Shown here piece after piece: positions 10,789 to 20,139 of a stretch of DNA of 54,177 bases (its first letter is position 1; each line of letters starts with the position of its first letter). The notes under the pieces are model-generated. The model did not search any database. It saw only the letters and a list, made by a program, of their open reading frames with translations, and had not been told where the DNA came from. The translations under genes were made by a program, and so were the position numbers. The DNA is taken from assembly GCF_003533305.1 (NCBI RefSeq), contig NZ_DOEH01000012.1:8133-62309 (forward strand), written 5' to 3'. The stretch is from Providencia sp. GTDB lineage: Bacteria; Pseudomonadota; Gammaproteobacteria; Enterobacterales; Enterobacteriaceae.

Positions 10789-10833
10789 CAAGCTGCAACG
10801 AACGAGTAATAAATGTGGTTTCATTGCAGCTTG
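10789..10833. repeat. Inverted repeat in the gap between the DedA and phosphatase genes
   Basis: Perfect ten-base arms CAAGCTGCAA (10789-10798) and TTGCAGCTTG (10824-10833) enclose 25 bases. There is no U tract on either side, so it is not a standard terminator. The arm resembles the terminal block of ERIC elements and may be a shortened ERIC-like palindrome. Confidence 0.5.
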
Positions 10834-10842
10834 AATATATTG

Positions 10843-11625
10843 CTATTCGAGGAAATGATTTTGCAGCAGGTCACGACCTTTATTATCAAGACCAAAATCT
10901 TTTTCTAACCATTTATCGACATTACCATAGTGCGTCTCGATGCTTTTTAACGCAGTCTGTAAGAAATCTTCCCGCACTGAGTAAACATACTCAAATTTCT
11001 TCAATATGCTGTCACTCATTCTTTGTGCATGTTCTTCTAATAAAATTTTACGAAATGGTGCAAGCGTTTCGTTAGTCAGTAAATAATCTTCCATTACCGT
11101 ATCTAAATCTGCGCCGAGTGCAAATAGAACTAACGCTGAGCCGACACCCGTTCTATCTTTACCCACAGCGCAATGCTGTACTATTCCGCCTTTTTCAGGT
11201 TGTTTTAGCATATTAACAAGTTGATGATAAGCGGGGTTATTCAATGGCAACAGTTCATATAAACGAAACATGAAAGCTTGGGGATCGAATTGGTCTAAAA
11301 TCTCTGGCGTGAGCTTGTCTAAGTTTGCACTGACTTCTTTTGCTAATGGATTTGCGGGGGCATGGACATAATGCGCACCATCCCACACTAAATCTGGTTT
11401 ATCACGAATTTCAGCGTCATCACGATAATCTAAAATTTGAAATAAATTTTGGGATTGTAAAATATGTTGATCTTCTGATGTTAAACGGTCTAAAGCACCT
11501 GACCTAAAAAGCTTTCCCGCTTTTATTTTATTACCATTTGATAATTTTTTTCCGCCCAAGTCGCGAAAATTGATCCCACCCTTTAAAGGGAGAACCGAAG
11601 GATGAAGATAAGGTGTTGTTGACAT
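10843..11625 (-). CDS. Tyrosine-protein phosphatase family protein
   Basis: Cysteine-dependent phosphatase fold (Y_phosphatase3-like). The P-loop HCAVGKDRTG places the nucleophile at Cys152 and its arginine at 158, and the N-terminal NFRDLGG block is the other family hallmark. Relatives dephosphorylate phosphotyrosine or phosphoinositides, some as secreted effectors; no secretion signal is seen here. The frame opens at 11649, but the ATG at 11625 has AGGGA five bases upstream, giving 260 residues. Substrate unknown. Confidence 0.85.
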   Translation of the reverse strand: MSTTPYLHPSVLPLKGGINFRDLGGKKLSNGNKIKAGKLFRSGALDRLTSEDQHILQSQNLFQILDYRDDAEIRDKPDLVWDGAHYVHAPANPLAKEVSANLDKLTPEILDQFDPQAFMFRLYELLPLNNPAYHQLVNMLKQPEKGGIVQHCAVGKDRTGVGSALVLFALGADLDTVMEDYLLTNETLAPFRKILLEEHAQRMSDSILKKFEYVYSVREDFLQTALKSIETHYGNVDKWLEKDFGLDNKGRDLLQNHFLE

Positions 11626-11640
11626 AATTATCCCTTTTAT

Positions 11641-11762
11641 ACCCACCATACCTCAAGTTACAGGGATGTAGACATCGCTTGAGTTCCTTTATCTGCATAT
11701 TTTTCTGCATTTATCGGGATAACATGACTTAGCACTTGCCTGCTGCTTGAATGATGTTGGGC
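11641..11762. repeat. Degenerate ERIC-like repeat
   Basis: About 120 bp resembling a decayed ERIC: it begins 'accatacctcaagttacagg' and ends 'gccTGCTGCTTGAATGAT', which line up loosely with the two ends of the consensus, while the central palindrome is largely lost. It fills much of the 324-bp gap between the phosphatase gene and udp. By-eye alignment only. Confidence 0.4.
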
Positions 11763-11873
11763 TCGAAATATTAATAGTTGTTATAAGACAATAACAGATT
11801 GATTGATTAAATGAATAAGAAAACTACCTGCAATTTACAGTAGATTGTAATAAATGATGAACAGAAGTGGTGA

Positions 11874-11935
11874 ACAAAAAAGTAACTAAGCCCACCTACA
11901 CTGTATTCACAACCGAGCGAAATACGTAAGTGGGC
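11874..11935 (-). terminator. Terminator of udp
   Basis: Ten-base stem 11890-11899 with 11926-11935 (GCCCAC/GTGGGC core), fully paired on the minus strand with one G-U, followed by TTAGTTACTTTTTT. It lies 15 bp past the udp stop codon. Confidence 0.65.
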
Positions 11936-11949
11936 CAGTAAATGCGGAA

Positions 11950-12705
11950 TTACAGCAGGCGGCGAGCGGCTTCAACCACAATGCTAAGTACATTGCCTTC
12001 TGTTTTTTTCAATAATGTTTCGTTAGGGATTTCTTGTTGAGTACGGTTAACAATAACACCTGCAACCATACCAGCACGTAAACCTTGGCTTGAACACATG
12101 GTTAACAGCGTTGCTGATTCCATTTCATAGTTCATTACGCCCATATCTTGCCACTCTTTCATTGAGCCTCTAAAGTGACGCATTACACGGCCACTGTAGG
12201 TATCATAGCGCTCTTGGCCTGGGTAGAAAGTATCTGAAGATGCCGTTACACCAACATGAACTGTCGCACCAGCGTCTTTCGCAGCAGCATACAGTGCGTT
12301 AGTACATGTAAAATCAGCAACAGCAGGATACTCGATCGGGGCAAAATGTTGACTAGCGCCATCTAAACGTACAGCACCTGTTGTGACTAATACATCACCT
12401 ACATTGATATTTTCTTGAATTGCACCAGTTGTACCAATACGTAGGAAGGTACGAATACCGAGCTGAGCTAACTCTTCAACTGCGATTGATGTTGATGGGC
12501 CACCAATACCGGTTGAGCAGACGATGACAGCCTTGCCATCTAACTCACCACGCCAAGAGGTAAACTCACGTAATGACGCAAGATGTACAGGGTTATCCAT
12601 TAGACGTGCTATTTTTTCAACACGGTTAGGGTCTCCAGGAACAATCGCAACAGTTGCACCCTGTAAGTCACTTTTCTTTAAACCTAAGTGGAAAACGTCG
12701 GACAT
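11950..12705 (-). CDS. udp: Uridine phosphorylase
   Basis: Cytosolic enzyme splitting uridine with phosphate to uracil and ribose-1-phosphate for pyrimidine salvage. At 251 residues it is close to E. coli Udp (253). Seen: the N-terminal [13 protein letters not shown] phosphate-binding block, RIGTTGAIQ, and the nucleoside-binding [12 protein letters not shown] motif. A CRP-like site lies about 130 bp upstream, in line with the CRP/CytR control known for E. coli udp. Confidence 0.97.
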   Translation of the reverse strand: MSDVFHLGLKKSDLQGATVAIVPGDPNRVEKIARLMDNPVHLASLREFTSWRGELDGKAVIVCSTGIGGPSTSIAVEELAQLGIRTFLRIGTTGAIQENINVGDVLVTTGAVRLDGASQHFAPIEYPAVADFTCTNALYAAAKDAGATVHVGVTASSDTFYPGQERYDTYSGRVMRHFRGSMKEWQDMGVMNYEMESATLLTMCSSQGLRAGMVAGVIVNRTQQEIPNETLLKKTEGNVLSIVVEAARRLL

Positions 12706-12832
12706 ATCAAACTCCTTGACTCAATGACATCATTAAATTGATTAATTCTTACTAATATAGCGATAAACATACACATATTTAGTGACCAATATCTACTTTA
12801 ATGAATTCATAATCATATTGATTTCATTAAAA

Positions 12833-12848
12833 TGAGATCCACATCACA
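12833..12848. promoter_or_regulatory. CRP-like site upstream of udp
   Basis: TGAGATCCACATCACA fits TGTGA-N6-TCACA with one mismatch. It sits between udp and the terminator of the permease gene, so udp is the only plausible target. E. coli udp is known to be CRP-activated and CytR-repressed; CytR half sites were not resolved here. Confidence 0.5.
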
Positions 12849-12908
12849 TTAACGCAGTAATATTGCTATAAGGATGCGTTCAGTATAGTTGAATGTGAAT
12901 AATAATTG

Positions 12909-12934
12909 AAAAAAGTGCCAATAAAGGCACTTTT
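12909..12934 (-). terminator. Terminator of the threonate/erythronate operon
   Basis: Perfect nine-base stem AAAAGTGCC (12911-12919) and GGCACTTTT (12926-12934) with loop ATAAA-type, running on the minus strand into TTTTTTCAA. It lies just past the permease stop and upstream of udp, so it separates the two units. Confidence 0.8.
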
Positions 12935-12966
12935 AATTAGTGGCATAAATAAAAAACTATTTACTA

Positions 12967-14343
12967 TCAGAGAATTACATCGAGGATCAGAACACCAACA
13001 AGGCCTATCATCCAAGCGATTGTTGTTGGAATAGACCAAACCATAATCTGTTGTTTAACGTCCTTAATCCCCATCATTCTGTTCACAACCCAATAAAGGC
13101 TGTCGTTAAAGTAACCGAAGAACAGAGACCCCATTGTTGCCGCTTGCGCCGCAACCAATAAGTTAATATCAGGTATCTGACTAATGATTGGCGCTGAAAT
13201 TGATGCAGCGGTGATCATTGCGACAGTACCGGAACCTTGAATTAAACGTACTAACGTCGCGATAATAAAAGGAATTAAAACGGGTGTAATTGGCAAGCTT
13301 GCCACATGCCCCGCTAAGATATTACCAGTTCCACTATCACGTAATACCGCCCCTAACGCCCCACCCGCACCGGTGACTAACAAAATGATACCCGCCGCTT
13401 GCAAACCTTCTTCCATGCGATCGATAACTTCTTCTTTCGTCGATTTTGGCATCAATGTGTAAACTGAAATCAGCACACTAATAGACAGCGCGATGATAGG
13501 CGCACCTAGAAATTCAAATGTTTGAAAGTACCAATTGTCATTCATCCCTAGGAATGTGTCTATCTTTAGTAATAATCCATTGATAGCATTAATAAAGATC
13601 AACAAGATCGGAGTAGCTATTGGCAATAAAGATAAAAATAGGCTTGGTAGCGGTTTATTGGCTTTCTCTTCCATATAACGCGCATGGATATCATGTAAAT
13701 CACCGCTTTCTAAATCAGCAGGGACAAATTCAGGATATTTAACTGCTAACCATTTTGCATATAAAACGATACCGATAACACAAGGCACAGCCAGTGCCAT
13801 ACCCGCTAAGATCATCGCACCAATATCAACGCCAAAAATACCTGCAACACCCAAAGGACCTGGTGTTGGTGGAACGGAGTGATGCGTTACAACTAACCCA
13901 CCCGCTAAGGCAACACCAAGCGTTAACAAGTTGCGCTTGCCATTTTTTGCGAGCGCTTTTGCTAATGGATATAAGATAACGAAAGCAGAATCAACAAAGA
14001 TTGGAATACTGACAATATAGCCGGTAATTGCCAGTGCCCATTCTTCACGTTTGTTACCTAACCATTTAATAAAACTAAATGCTATCCGTTCAGCTGCGCC
14101 CGAAACTTCGAGCACCCTTCCCATCATGACCCCAAGCCCGATAACAATACCAATGCTACCGAGTGTTGAACCAAATCCCTTGGTAATAATAGTCACAGTT
14201 TCTGCTGCTGTTAAACCACCAGAAATACCGGCAATAGTGGCAGCAATAAGCATGGCTAATAGCGCATGAACACGAGTTCTTAATACTAAAAAAATTAGTA
14301 CAAAAATGGCTACAGCAAGACCAATAACAGGAATATAGGACAT
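12967..14343 (-). CDS. GntP-family permease for acid sugars (YgbN-like)
   Basis: Gluconate:H+ symporter family member with about 12-14 membrane spans across 458 residues. The motifs VVTHHSVPPTPGP and LIQGSGTVAMITAASI are typical of the family. It is last in an operon of threonate/erythronate catabolism, so the likely substrates are L-threonate and/or D-erythronate rather than gluconate; E. coli YgbN has the same context. Substrate is inferred from neighbours, not from sequence. Confidence 0.88.
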   Translation of the reverse strand: MSYIPVIGLAVAIFVLIFLVLRTRVHALLAMLIAATIAGISGGLTAAETVTIITKGFGSTLGSIGIVIGLGVMMGRVLEVSGAAERIAFSFIKWLGNKREEWALAITGYIVSIPIFVDSAFVILYPLAKALAKNGKRNLLTLGVALAGGLVVTHHSVPPTPGPLGVAGIFGVDIGAMILAGMALAVPCVIGIVLYAKWLAVKYPEFVPADLESGDLHDIHARYMEEKANKPLPSLFLSLLPIATPILLIFINAINGLLLKIDTFLGMNDNWYFQTFEFLGAPIIALSISVLISVYTLMPKSTKEEVIDRMEEGLQAAGIILLVTGAGGALGAVLRDSGTGNILAGHVASLPITPVLIPFIIATLVRLIQGSGTVAMITAASISAPIISQIPDINLLVAAQAATMGSLFFGYFNDSLYWVVNRMMGIKDVKQQIMVWSIPTTIAWMIGLVGVLILDVIL

Positions 14344-14353
14344 CGTTTATCTC

Positions 14354-15313
14354 CTACTTGGCGCGGCCGTGATGAGTGATAAACGAATGAATCGCATCAC
14401 TAAATGAGCCATCGGCACGAAAACCTAAGTTCAATGCACGGCTAATATCAAATTTTCCTGGCCAACTAGCGACAATGCGGTTAATCGCATCATCAGGCTC
14501 AAAACGAATAAGATTGACGGTTTCTTGTCCTGCAACATCACGTAATGAATCAATCATTTCCTGCACAGTGACCGTAATACCCGGTAAATTAACAATACGT
14601 GATTGACCAAATTTCTCAGCCGGTACATTCACCGCATGAATGAAATTGCTGACTACTGTTTCAGGGCTAGATAGCCATAACGCAAGATCAGGTGAAACTG
14701 GGCAAACACTTTCGATTCCATTTAATGGCTCGCGAATAATACCGCTAGCAAATGATGAAGCCGCTTTATTGGGTACCCCAGGACGAATGCTGATTGTTGG
14801 CAAGCGCATGACGCGGCCATCAACGAAACCTTTACGTGAATAGTCGTTAACCATCAATTCACACATAGCTTTTTGTGCGCCATAAGAAGACTGTGGATTA
14901 ACTACGCACAGGTCGGTGATGACATCCGGTAATTGGCCACCAAATACCGCAAGTGAGCTAGTGAAAATGAATTTTATGGCTGAATTTTTAGCTTTTACGG
15001 CTTCCAATAATTGGCGAGTGGATTCAAAATTCACTTTCATGCCTAAATCGAAATCGCTTTCTGCATGGCTACTGACGATAGCTGCTAGGTGAAATATAAC
15101 GTCTGTTTGCGCATCAATTAGCGTATCTGCAGCGCCTTGTTGCGTTAAATCTAAAGCAACACAACTCACTCTCGAATCTTCAATAGGTGATGTAGGGCAT
15201 TGAATATCCGCTAAAATAAGTTGTTTAAAATTTAAGCCCTGACGATTTTTAAGCAAAGCAGTGGCTAGCTGCTGGCCTAAAAAGCCAGCGCCACCGGTAA
15301 TAATAACTTTCAT
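14354..15313 (-). CDS. denD: D-erythronate dehydrogenase DenD
   Basis: NAD-dependent short-chain (extended) dehydrogenase of the epimerase family that oxidises D-erythronate to 2-oxo-tetronate, which OtnI then isomerises. Seen: GGAGFLGQQ nucleotide-binding motif at residues 7-15, the catalytic YGAQK (Tyr-x3-Lys), and family-typical MRLPTISIRPGVPNKAASSF. At 319 residues the length fits. The name rests on family resemblance plus the otnK/otnC/otnI context. AGGAG precedes the ATG; the permease follows after 10 bp. Confidence 0.87.
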   Translation of the reverse strand: MKVIITGGAGFLGQQLATALLKNRQGLNFKQLILADIQCPTSPIEDSRVSCVALDLTQQGAADTLIDAQTDVIFHLAAIVSSHAESDFDLGMKVNFESTRQLLEAVKAKNSAIKFIFTSSLAVFGGQLPDVITDLCVVNPQSSYGAQKAMCELMVNDYSRKGFVDGRVMRLPTISIRPGVPNKAASSFASGIIREPLNGIESVCPVSPDLALWLSSPETVVSNFIHAVNVPAEKFGQSRIVNLPGITVTVQEMIDSLRDVAGQETVNLIRFEPDDAINRIVASWPGKFDISRALNLGFRADGSFSDAIHSFITHHGRAK

Positions 15314-15368
15314 TGTAATTCTCCTGAAATAACCTATTGCAGGCTATTCGCTTCTAGGTAAGATGTTT

Positions 15369-16136
15369 TTATGTTTTGATTAAATGAAGTTTTATGTTTT
15401 GTTCTGTTATCCGCTGCACTGCATCACTTGGTAACTGATCATCACAGATAATGTCGTGCAATTGATTCAAAGGGCAAACACGGAACATGCCATATTTGCC
15501 AAATTTGCTGCTGTCAGAGACCAACACGCAGCGCCGAGCTACATCGAGTAATGTCTGTTTTATTTGAACTTTTTCTTCATGGGGTGTTGAAACACCATGG
15601 AGCAAGTCCCATGAACTGGTACTGATAAAAGCTACATCAACATTGAGTGTTTGCAACATCATGGCGGCGGTATTACCAACACATGAATGATTGCGTTTAT
15701 CAACCTGACCACCTGTGTGGTACAAATTGAGTTGTGATTTATTCATCAAATACTGCATGATAGAAAAATCATTTGTCACGATCGTTAAGTTAAAACGTTC
15801 ACCCAGCACGCGGGCAATCTCAAATGTTGTGGTACCTGCATCGAGATAAATAACTTGCCCATCTTCAACCAACGAATTCGCAAACTGACCTATTTCACGC
15901 TTACTACGGTGATGAAGGCGCGCCTTTTCACTCCAAGGTAATTCTTGGCGTAACACGTCATTCAACCGAACACCACCACTAATCCCGACAACCTTCCCTT
16001 CCTCTTCTAACATGCGAATATCACGTCGCACCGTCATATGAGATACATTCATTAAATCAACTAGGTCATTAATAGACACAGTTTGGTACTCATGTACGTA
16101 ACGATAAATAAAATCACGACGCTCTGAAGGGATCAT
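15369..16136 (-). CDS. DeoR-family transcriptional regulator (YgbI-like)
   Basis: N-terminal winged helix (SINDLVDLMNVSHMTVRRDIRMLEEEGKV) and a C-terminal sugar-phosphate sensor domain with the DeoR-typical DAGTTTFEIA motif. At 255 residues it matches the family. It sits inside the operon between otnI and denD, so it probably regulates its own operon in answer to a phosphorylated pathway intermediate. Candidate operators are the palindromes upstream of ltnD. Confidence 0.88.
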   Translation of the reverse strand: MIPSERRDFIYRYVHEYQTVSINDLVDLMNVSHMTVRRDIRMLEEEGKVVGISGGVRLNDVLRQELPWSEKARLHHRSKREIGQFANSLVEDGQVIYLDAGTTTFEIARVLGERFNLTIVTNDFSIMQYLMNKSQLNLYHTGGQVDKRNHSCVGNTAAMMLQTLNVDVAFISTSSWDLLHGVSTPHEEKVQIKQTLLDVARRCVLVSDSSKFGKYGMFRVCPLNQLHDIICDDQLPSDAVQRITEQNIKLHLIKT

Positions 16137-16148
16137 AGGTTCTCCGAT

Positions 16149-16928
16149 TTATGACTGAGCTTGTTTTAACCAGTCCAAGCCCGCTTCCGTACAACCTGCT
16201 GGATGATATTCACATCCAAGCCAACCTTCATAACCCATTTCATCTAATTTCTTGAAAATCCATGGAAAGTTAACTTCACCGCTGTCGGGTTCGTGGCGTT
16301 CTGGAACTGAAGCAATCTGAATATGACTAAATTTACCCCATAAACGCTCAATTGTTTTCACTAAATCACCTTCCATGATCTGGCAGTGATACAAATCCAA
16401 TTGAATAAAAACATTTTTGCGATCAATAAGTGGTAATAGCGCTTCAGCTTGTTTTTGTGTTGTCAGAAAATAACCAGGCATATCACGCGTATTGATAGGC
16501 TCAATAAGTACTCGAATGCCATGCGGTGCCATCACATCGGCGGCATACTGAATGTTTTTAATAAAACAGGCCTTTTGTTGTTCAGCAGTGAATTTCGTAT
16601 CCACCTTGCCAGCCATGGCATGAACCTGCTTACATCCTAAGGCATTCGCATATTTCAGGGCGGTGAATACCCCTTGCGCAAATTCATCTTCACGCCCAGG
16701 AATTGATGCCATACCACGCTCACCCGCAGTCCAATTTCCCGCAGGCATATTAAATAAGACCTGAGTTAAATGATGTTTTTGTAATTCGAACGCAATCGAA
16801 TCGGCATCTTCTTCATAAGGAAAAAGATACTCAACCCCACTAAAGCCGGCCTGAGCTGCACGCTCAAAACGTTGTATAAACGGTACTTCGTTAAACATCA
16901 TGCTGAGATTTGCTGCAAATTTAGCCAT
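16149..16928 (-). CDS. otnI: 2-oxo-tetronate isomerase OtnI
   Basis: TIM-barrel isomerase of the hydroxypyruvate isomerase family that converts 2-oxo-tetronate, the product of DenD, into 3-oxo-tetronate for OtnK. Seen: FAANLSMMFNEVPFIQRF at the N terminus, VLIEPINTRDMPGYFL with a metal-ligand Glu, and LDLYHCQIMEGD. The 259 residues fit the family (258). The call over plain Hyi rests on the operon. Confidence 0.9.
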   Translation of the reverse strand: MAKFAANLSMMFNEVPFIQRFERAAQAGFSGVEYLFPYEEDADSIAFELQKHHLTQVLFNMPAGNWTAGERGMASIPGREDEFAQGVFTALKYANALGCKQVHAMAGKVDTKFTAEQQKACFIKNIQYAADVMAPHGIRVLIEPINTRDMPGYFLTTQKQAEALLPLIDRKNVFIQLDLYHCQIMEGDLVKTIERLWGKFSHIQIASVPERHEPDSGEVNFPWIFKKLDEMGYEGWLGCEYHPAGCTEAGLDWLKQAQS

Positions 16929-16938
16929 CTCTTGCTCC

Positions 16939-17580
16939 TCATTTCTGTGGATAACGACTTTCGAGCTCTTGAACTTGCTCTTGCGTTAATGTAGTGAAGC
17001 CATGTGGCCGCAGCGTGATATATAAACGTGCGGTATCTTCTAGCTCTTCCGCATTGAAAAAAGCTTGCCTGAGTGTTTTACCACCAACCACTGGACCATG
17101 ATTTGATAACAATACCGCGTTATGATTTGGCGCTAATCGGGCAATTTCTTCACCAATCCGGTCATCCCCTGGGGGTAAATATTCAATCAACGGTAATTTA
17201 CCCACCCGCATCACATAATAAGGTGTAATCGGAGGTAAACAGTTAGTGCTATCTAACCCCGGCAGGCACGAAAGTGCAGTCAACCAAGGTGAATGTAAAT
17301 GAACAACAGCTTGGCAATCAGGGCGTTGTAGATACATTGCCATGTGCATCGAAACTTCTTTTGTGGGTTTATCACCACCTATCCAGTTGCCTTGTGCATC
17401 TAATTTACTCAATCGATTCGGGTCTAAATCACCAAAGCTTGAGTTTGTTGGCGTGACAATAATGCTGCCATCCGCTAATCGCGCACTAATATTTCCTGCA
17501 CCACCGCTACTATAACCACGGTTAAACATCGACTTTGCCCAGTCGGCTAATTCTTGGCGCAACGCCTTTTCATCACTCAT
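16939..17580 (-). CDS. otnC: 3-oxo-tetronate 4-phosphate decarboxylase OtnC
   Basis: Class II aldolase-fold, divalent-metal enzyme; it decarboxylates 3-oxo-tetronate 4-phosphate to dihydroxyacetone phosphate. Metal ligands His94 and His96 (VVHLHSPW), a further His in LLSNHGPVV, and the catalytic Glu75 (TKEVSMH) are visible. The frame opens at 17598, but the ATG at 17580 has AGGAG eight bases upstream and gives 213 residues, like E. coli (212). It overlaps the otnK stop by eight bases, so translation is coupled. Confidence 0.92.
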   Translation of the reverse strand: MSDEKALRQELADWAKSMFNRGYSSGGAGNISARLADGSIIVTPTNSSFGDLDPNRLSKLDAQGNWIGGDKPTKEVSMHMAMYLQRPDCQAVVHLHSPWLTALSCLPGLDSTNCLPPITPYYVMRVGKLPLIEYLPPGDDRIGEEIARLAPNHNAVLLSNHGPVVGGKTLRQAFFNAEELEDTARLYITLRPHGFTTLTQEQVQELESRYPQK

Positions 17581-18850
17581 TAAACATCTCCTGTGCAAAC
17601 TGGAAGAAATTCTCCTGACCGAAATTGCCAGATTTCAGTGCCAACCAGTTACCGCTTGCCAAATCTTGAACCCACGGCACTCCCGGTGCAATTGGGGCTC
17701 CAATGCTTAACTGCTCAGTTCCTAAGCTCTGCACAACTTTCCCTGAAGTTTCGCCACCAGCAATAATAAAAGTGTTATATCCCTGAGCTTGTAATAATTT
17801 CACAACTTCACCAAATACGTTTTCCACGGCCAAACTTGATTGTGATGCGCCATATTTTTGTTGAATTTGCTTTAATAACTCGGGGGGCTGTGTTGCATAT
17901 AACAACGGTGCCAAGCTCGTCACTTGCTGTTCTTGTACCCATTTAGCTAATGACTGCGCGTAATGAGGATTATCCAAACACTCGCCAACATCTAGTGCTT
18001 TCGCTGGCGCAATTTGTTGATAACTTTGAACTTGAACATTAGTCATAACAGAACAACTACCGGATAAAATGACTGTTTTTCGTCCAACAGCAGCAGGTTT
18101 ATTACCATGACCGGCATCTTTTCCCCATGGGCTCTGGCTGTCGACATTTGCTAAAGCCGCACCTAAACCTGAACCTCCGGTGAGCAATGGCATGTTTTGA
18201 ACCGCTTTAGCAATAGGCAATAAGTCATCCATAGTGAGAGCGTCGATTACTGCGTAACTAACACCTTGTAAAGCTAAACTGGTGAGTTGCAAGGTTATGG
18301 CATCACAACCTTGCTGAACATCAGCAAGCTTAATCAATCCTGCTTTACCTCGTGATTGTTTCTCCATAACGCGTAATAAATTCGCATCTGTCATTGGAGT
18401 CACAGGGTGGTGCTGCATTCCGCTTTCATTTAAAAGCTGACCATTTACGAATAAGTGACCATGAACTACTGTTCTTCCGTTAACAGGCAATGCAGGGCAA
18501 ACTAGTGTTAAATCAGTTTTTAAGTACTTCATTAATGCATCAGTCACAGGGCCAATATTGCCTTTTTCGGTCGAATCAAAGGTCGAGCAATATTTAAAGA
18601 AAATTTGCTGGCACTGTGCTTGTTGCTTTAACCAATGACATGCATTCATTGAAGCCTGACAAGCTTCATCAGCAGAACAAGACCGACTCTTTAAACTAAT
18701 AACAATGGCATCAACATCTTGTGGTACAACGGTATTTTCATTGGGTTCATTTAGTAACTGAACCACACGCCAACCGTTTTGTACCATGAAACCTGCAATA
18801 TCTGTCGCACCAGTAAAATCATCAGCGATTACACCTAATTTCACAGTCAT
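17573..18850 (-). CDS. otnK: 3-oxo-tetronate 4-kinase OtnK (DUF1537)
   Basis: ATP-dependent kinase of the four-carbon acid sugar kinase family that phosphorylates 3-oxo-tetronate at C4. The N-terminal DDFTGATDIAG motif (residues 10-20) and the C-terminal AGGETSGKVVQSLG nucleotide-binding loop define the two DUF1537 domains. Length is 425 (E. coli YgbK 388-420). It overlaps ltnD by four bases and otnC by eight. Confidence 0.93.
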   Translation of the reverse strand: MTVKLGVIADDFTGATDIAGFMVQNGWRVVQLLNEPNENTVVPQDVDAIVISLKSRSCSADEACQASMNACHWLKQQAQCQQIFFKYCSTFDSTEKGNIGPVTDALMKYLKTDLTLVCPALPVNGRTVVHGHLFVNGQLLNESGMQHHPVTPMTDANLLRVMEKQSRGKAGLIKLADVQQGCDAITLQLTSLALQGVSYAVIDALTMDDLLPIAKAVQNMPLLTGGSGLGAALANVDSQSPWGKDAGHGNKPAAVGRKTVILSGSCSVMTNVQVQSYQQIAPAKALDVGECLDNPHYAQSLAKWVQEQQVTSLAPLLYATQPPELLKQIQQKYGASQSSLAVENVFGEVVKLLQAQGYNTFIIAGGETSGKVVQSLGTEQLSIGAPIAPGVPWVQDLASGNWLALKSGNFGQENFFQFAQEMFNE

Positions 18851-19755
18851 GCTTTATTCTCCGGTAAAGAAATACCTTTAAAGGTTTTAATCACTGCGCT
18901 GTCGTCTTGATGGCCAAAACCTTCATTACTTGCCGCAATAAACATTTGATGAGCGGTAGCAGCGAGTGGTAATGGAAAATTTAGTGCCTTGCCCGTTTCC
19001 ATCACTAAACCGAGGTCTTTAACAAAAATATCAACCGATGATTTTGGCGTATAATCGCCCTCAAGCACATGCTGCATACGGTTTTCAAACATCCATGAAT
19101 TACCAGCAGCATGAGTAACAATGTCATACATTACATCGAGCTTAATACCCGCTTTAGCGGCCAGAGCCATGCTTTCTGCGGCAACGGCTATATGAACGCC
19201 AGCTAATAATTGATGAATTGTTTTCACCGTCGAACCTAAGCCCACATCATCTCCAATACGGTATAAACGCTCAGAGATTGCATTAAAGACTTTAGTTAGC
19301 CGTTCAAATAATTCAGGCGCTCCCGATGCCATTACGGTTAATTTGCCATCGGCAGCTTTAATCGCACCGCCCGATATTGGAGCATCGACAAGTAATAGTT
19401 GATAAGCTGCAAGACGTCGGGCTATTTGCTTGGTTTGTTCTGCGGATAATGTGCTGTGCAAAACAATGATCGTTTCTGGTTTAAGAGCTTCAACCAATGG
19501 TTTTTCACCATCAAATAAAATCGCGTTAACTTGTCGTCCATTAACTACAACCATTAATACAGCATCGAGCTGTTGTGCGAATTCCACCGCATTTTGCCCG
19601 ACATCCTTTGCGCCATAATCAAGTAAGGTTTGGCAAGCAGCTTGGTTTAAATCAAATCCATAGGTAGGAATATTATTTTTTATGAGTGACTGAGCGATTC
19701 CCATCCCCATAGAACCTAGGCCAATAACGCCAACATTCTTAACGAAATTTCCCAT
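18847..19755 (-). CDS. ltnD: L-threonate dehydrogenase LtnD
   Basis: NAD-dependent dehydrogenase of the beta-hydroxyacid (3-hydroxyisobutyrate) family that oxidises L-threonate to 3-oxo-tetronate. The Rossmann motif GLGSMGMG lies at residues 12-19, the substrate loop DAPISGGAIKAADGKLT follows, and the catalytic Lys lies in GSTVKTIHQLL. Length (302) equals E. coli YgbJ. It is first gene of the operon, with a 384-bp upstream region carrying two palindromes. Confidence 0.93.
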   Translation of the reverse strand: MGNFVKNVGVIGLGSMGMGIAQSLIKNNIPTYGFDLNQAACQTLLDYGAKDVGQNAVEFAQQLDAVLMVVVNGRQVNAILFDGEKPLVEALKPETIIVLHSTLSAEQTKQIARRLAAYQLLLVDAPISGGAIKAADGKLTVMASGAPELFERLTKVFNAISERLYRIGDDVGLGSTVKTIHQLLAGVHIAVAAESMALAAKAGIKLDVMYDIVTHAAGNSWMFENRMQHVLEGDYTPKSSVDIFVKDLGLVMETGKALNFPLPLAATAHQMFIAASNEGFGHQDDSAVIKTFKGISLPENKA

Positions 19756-19788
19756 AATGATCCCTGATGTTGTTAATCTTTGTTATTG

Positions 19789-19804
19789 ATGTGAATTTTC
19801 ACAT
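19789..19804. promoter_or_regulatory. Palindrome upstream of ltnD
   Basis: ATGTGAATTTTCACAT has perfect seven-base arms around a TT centre and lies 33 bp before the ltnD ATG. It resembles a CRP site but with N4 rather than N6 spacing, so a DeoR-type operator is a better guess. Function not shown by sequence. Confidence 0.4.
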
Positions 19805-19922
19805 AACAAATTTAACAAACACATGACGATCATCACATTATAGATAATATAAAAAACGACCAATTAATTTGTAATTAATTGTTTTTATTTATAAATTACA
19901 TAAACATGAATCATAAAATCAT

Positions 19923-19938
19923 TCACACAATAGTGTGA
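19923..19938. promoter_or_regulatory. Second palindrome in the ltnD-yidB gap
   Basis: TCACACAATAGTGTGA has perfect six-base arms around AATA. It lies 134 bp upstream of the first palindrome. The rest of the 384-bp gap is AT-rich with no gene seen; it must also hold the yidB promoter. Confidence 0.4.
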
Positions 19939-20139
19939 TAAAAAATGTGAAGCACAATGTGCCCGTTTGATTTGTCTACAATCAGGGTAAAATCTCTTCA
20001 TATAACATTTAGTTAGCAGCGAAAACTTTATTTTGATTGACGCCTCGTTCAAATTGCTGACAATAACCGACTACTTATTTTTTGAAAATGCCCTATTCCA
20101 TAGAGGTAGTGGCGATAAATTTATCAACAAGGAGTTTCA

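Noticed and set aside
10789..10833. Terminator after the phosphatase gene
   Set aside because: Arms are perfect but the 25-base loop is long and no U run follows on either strand.
17274..17456. Plus-strand open frames opposite minus-strand genes, for example in otnC, metE, ghxP and yjcE
   Set aside because: They lie wholly opposite well-supported genes, have no ribosome sites and resemble no family.
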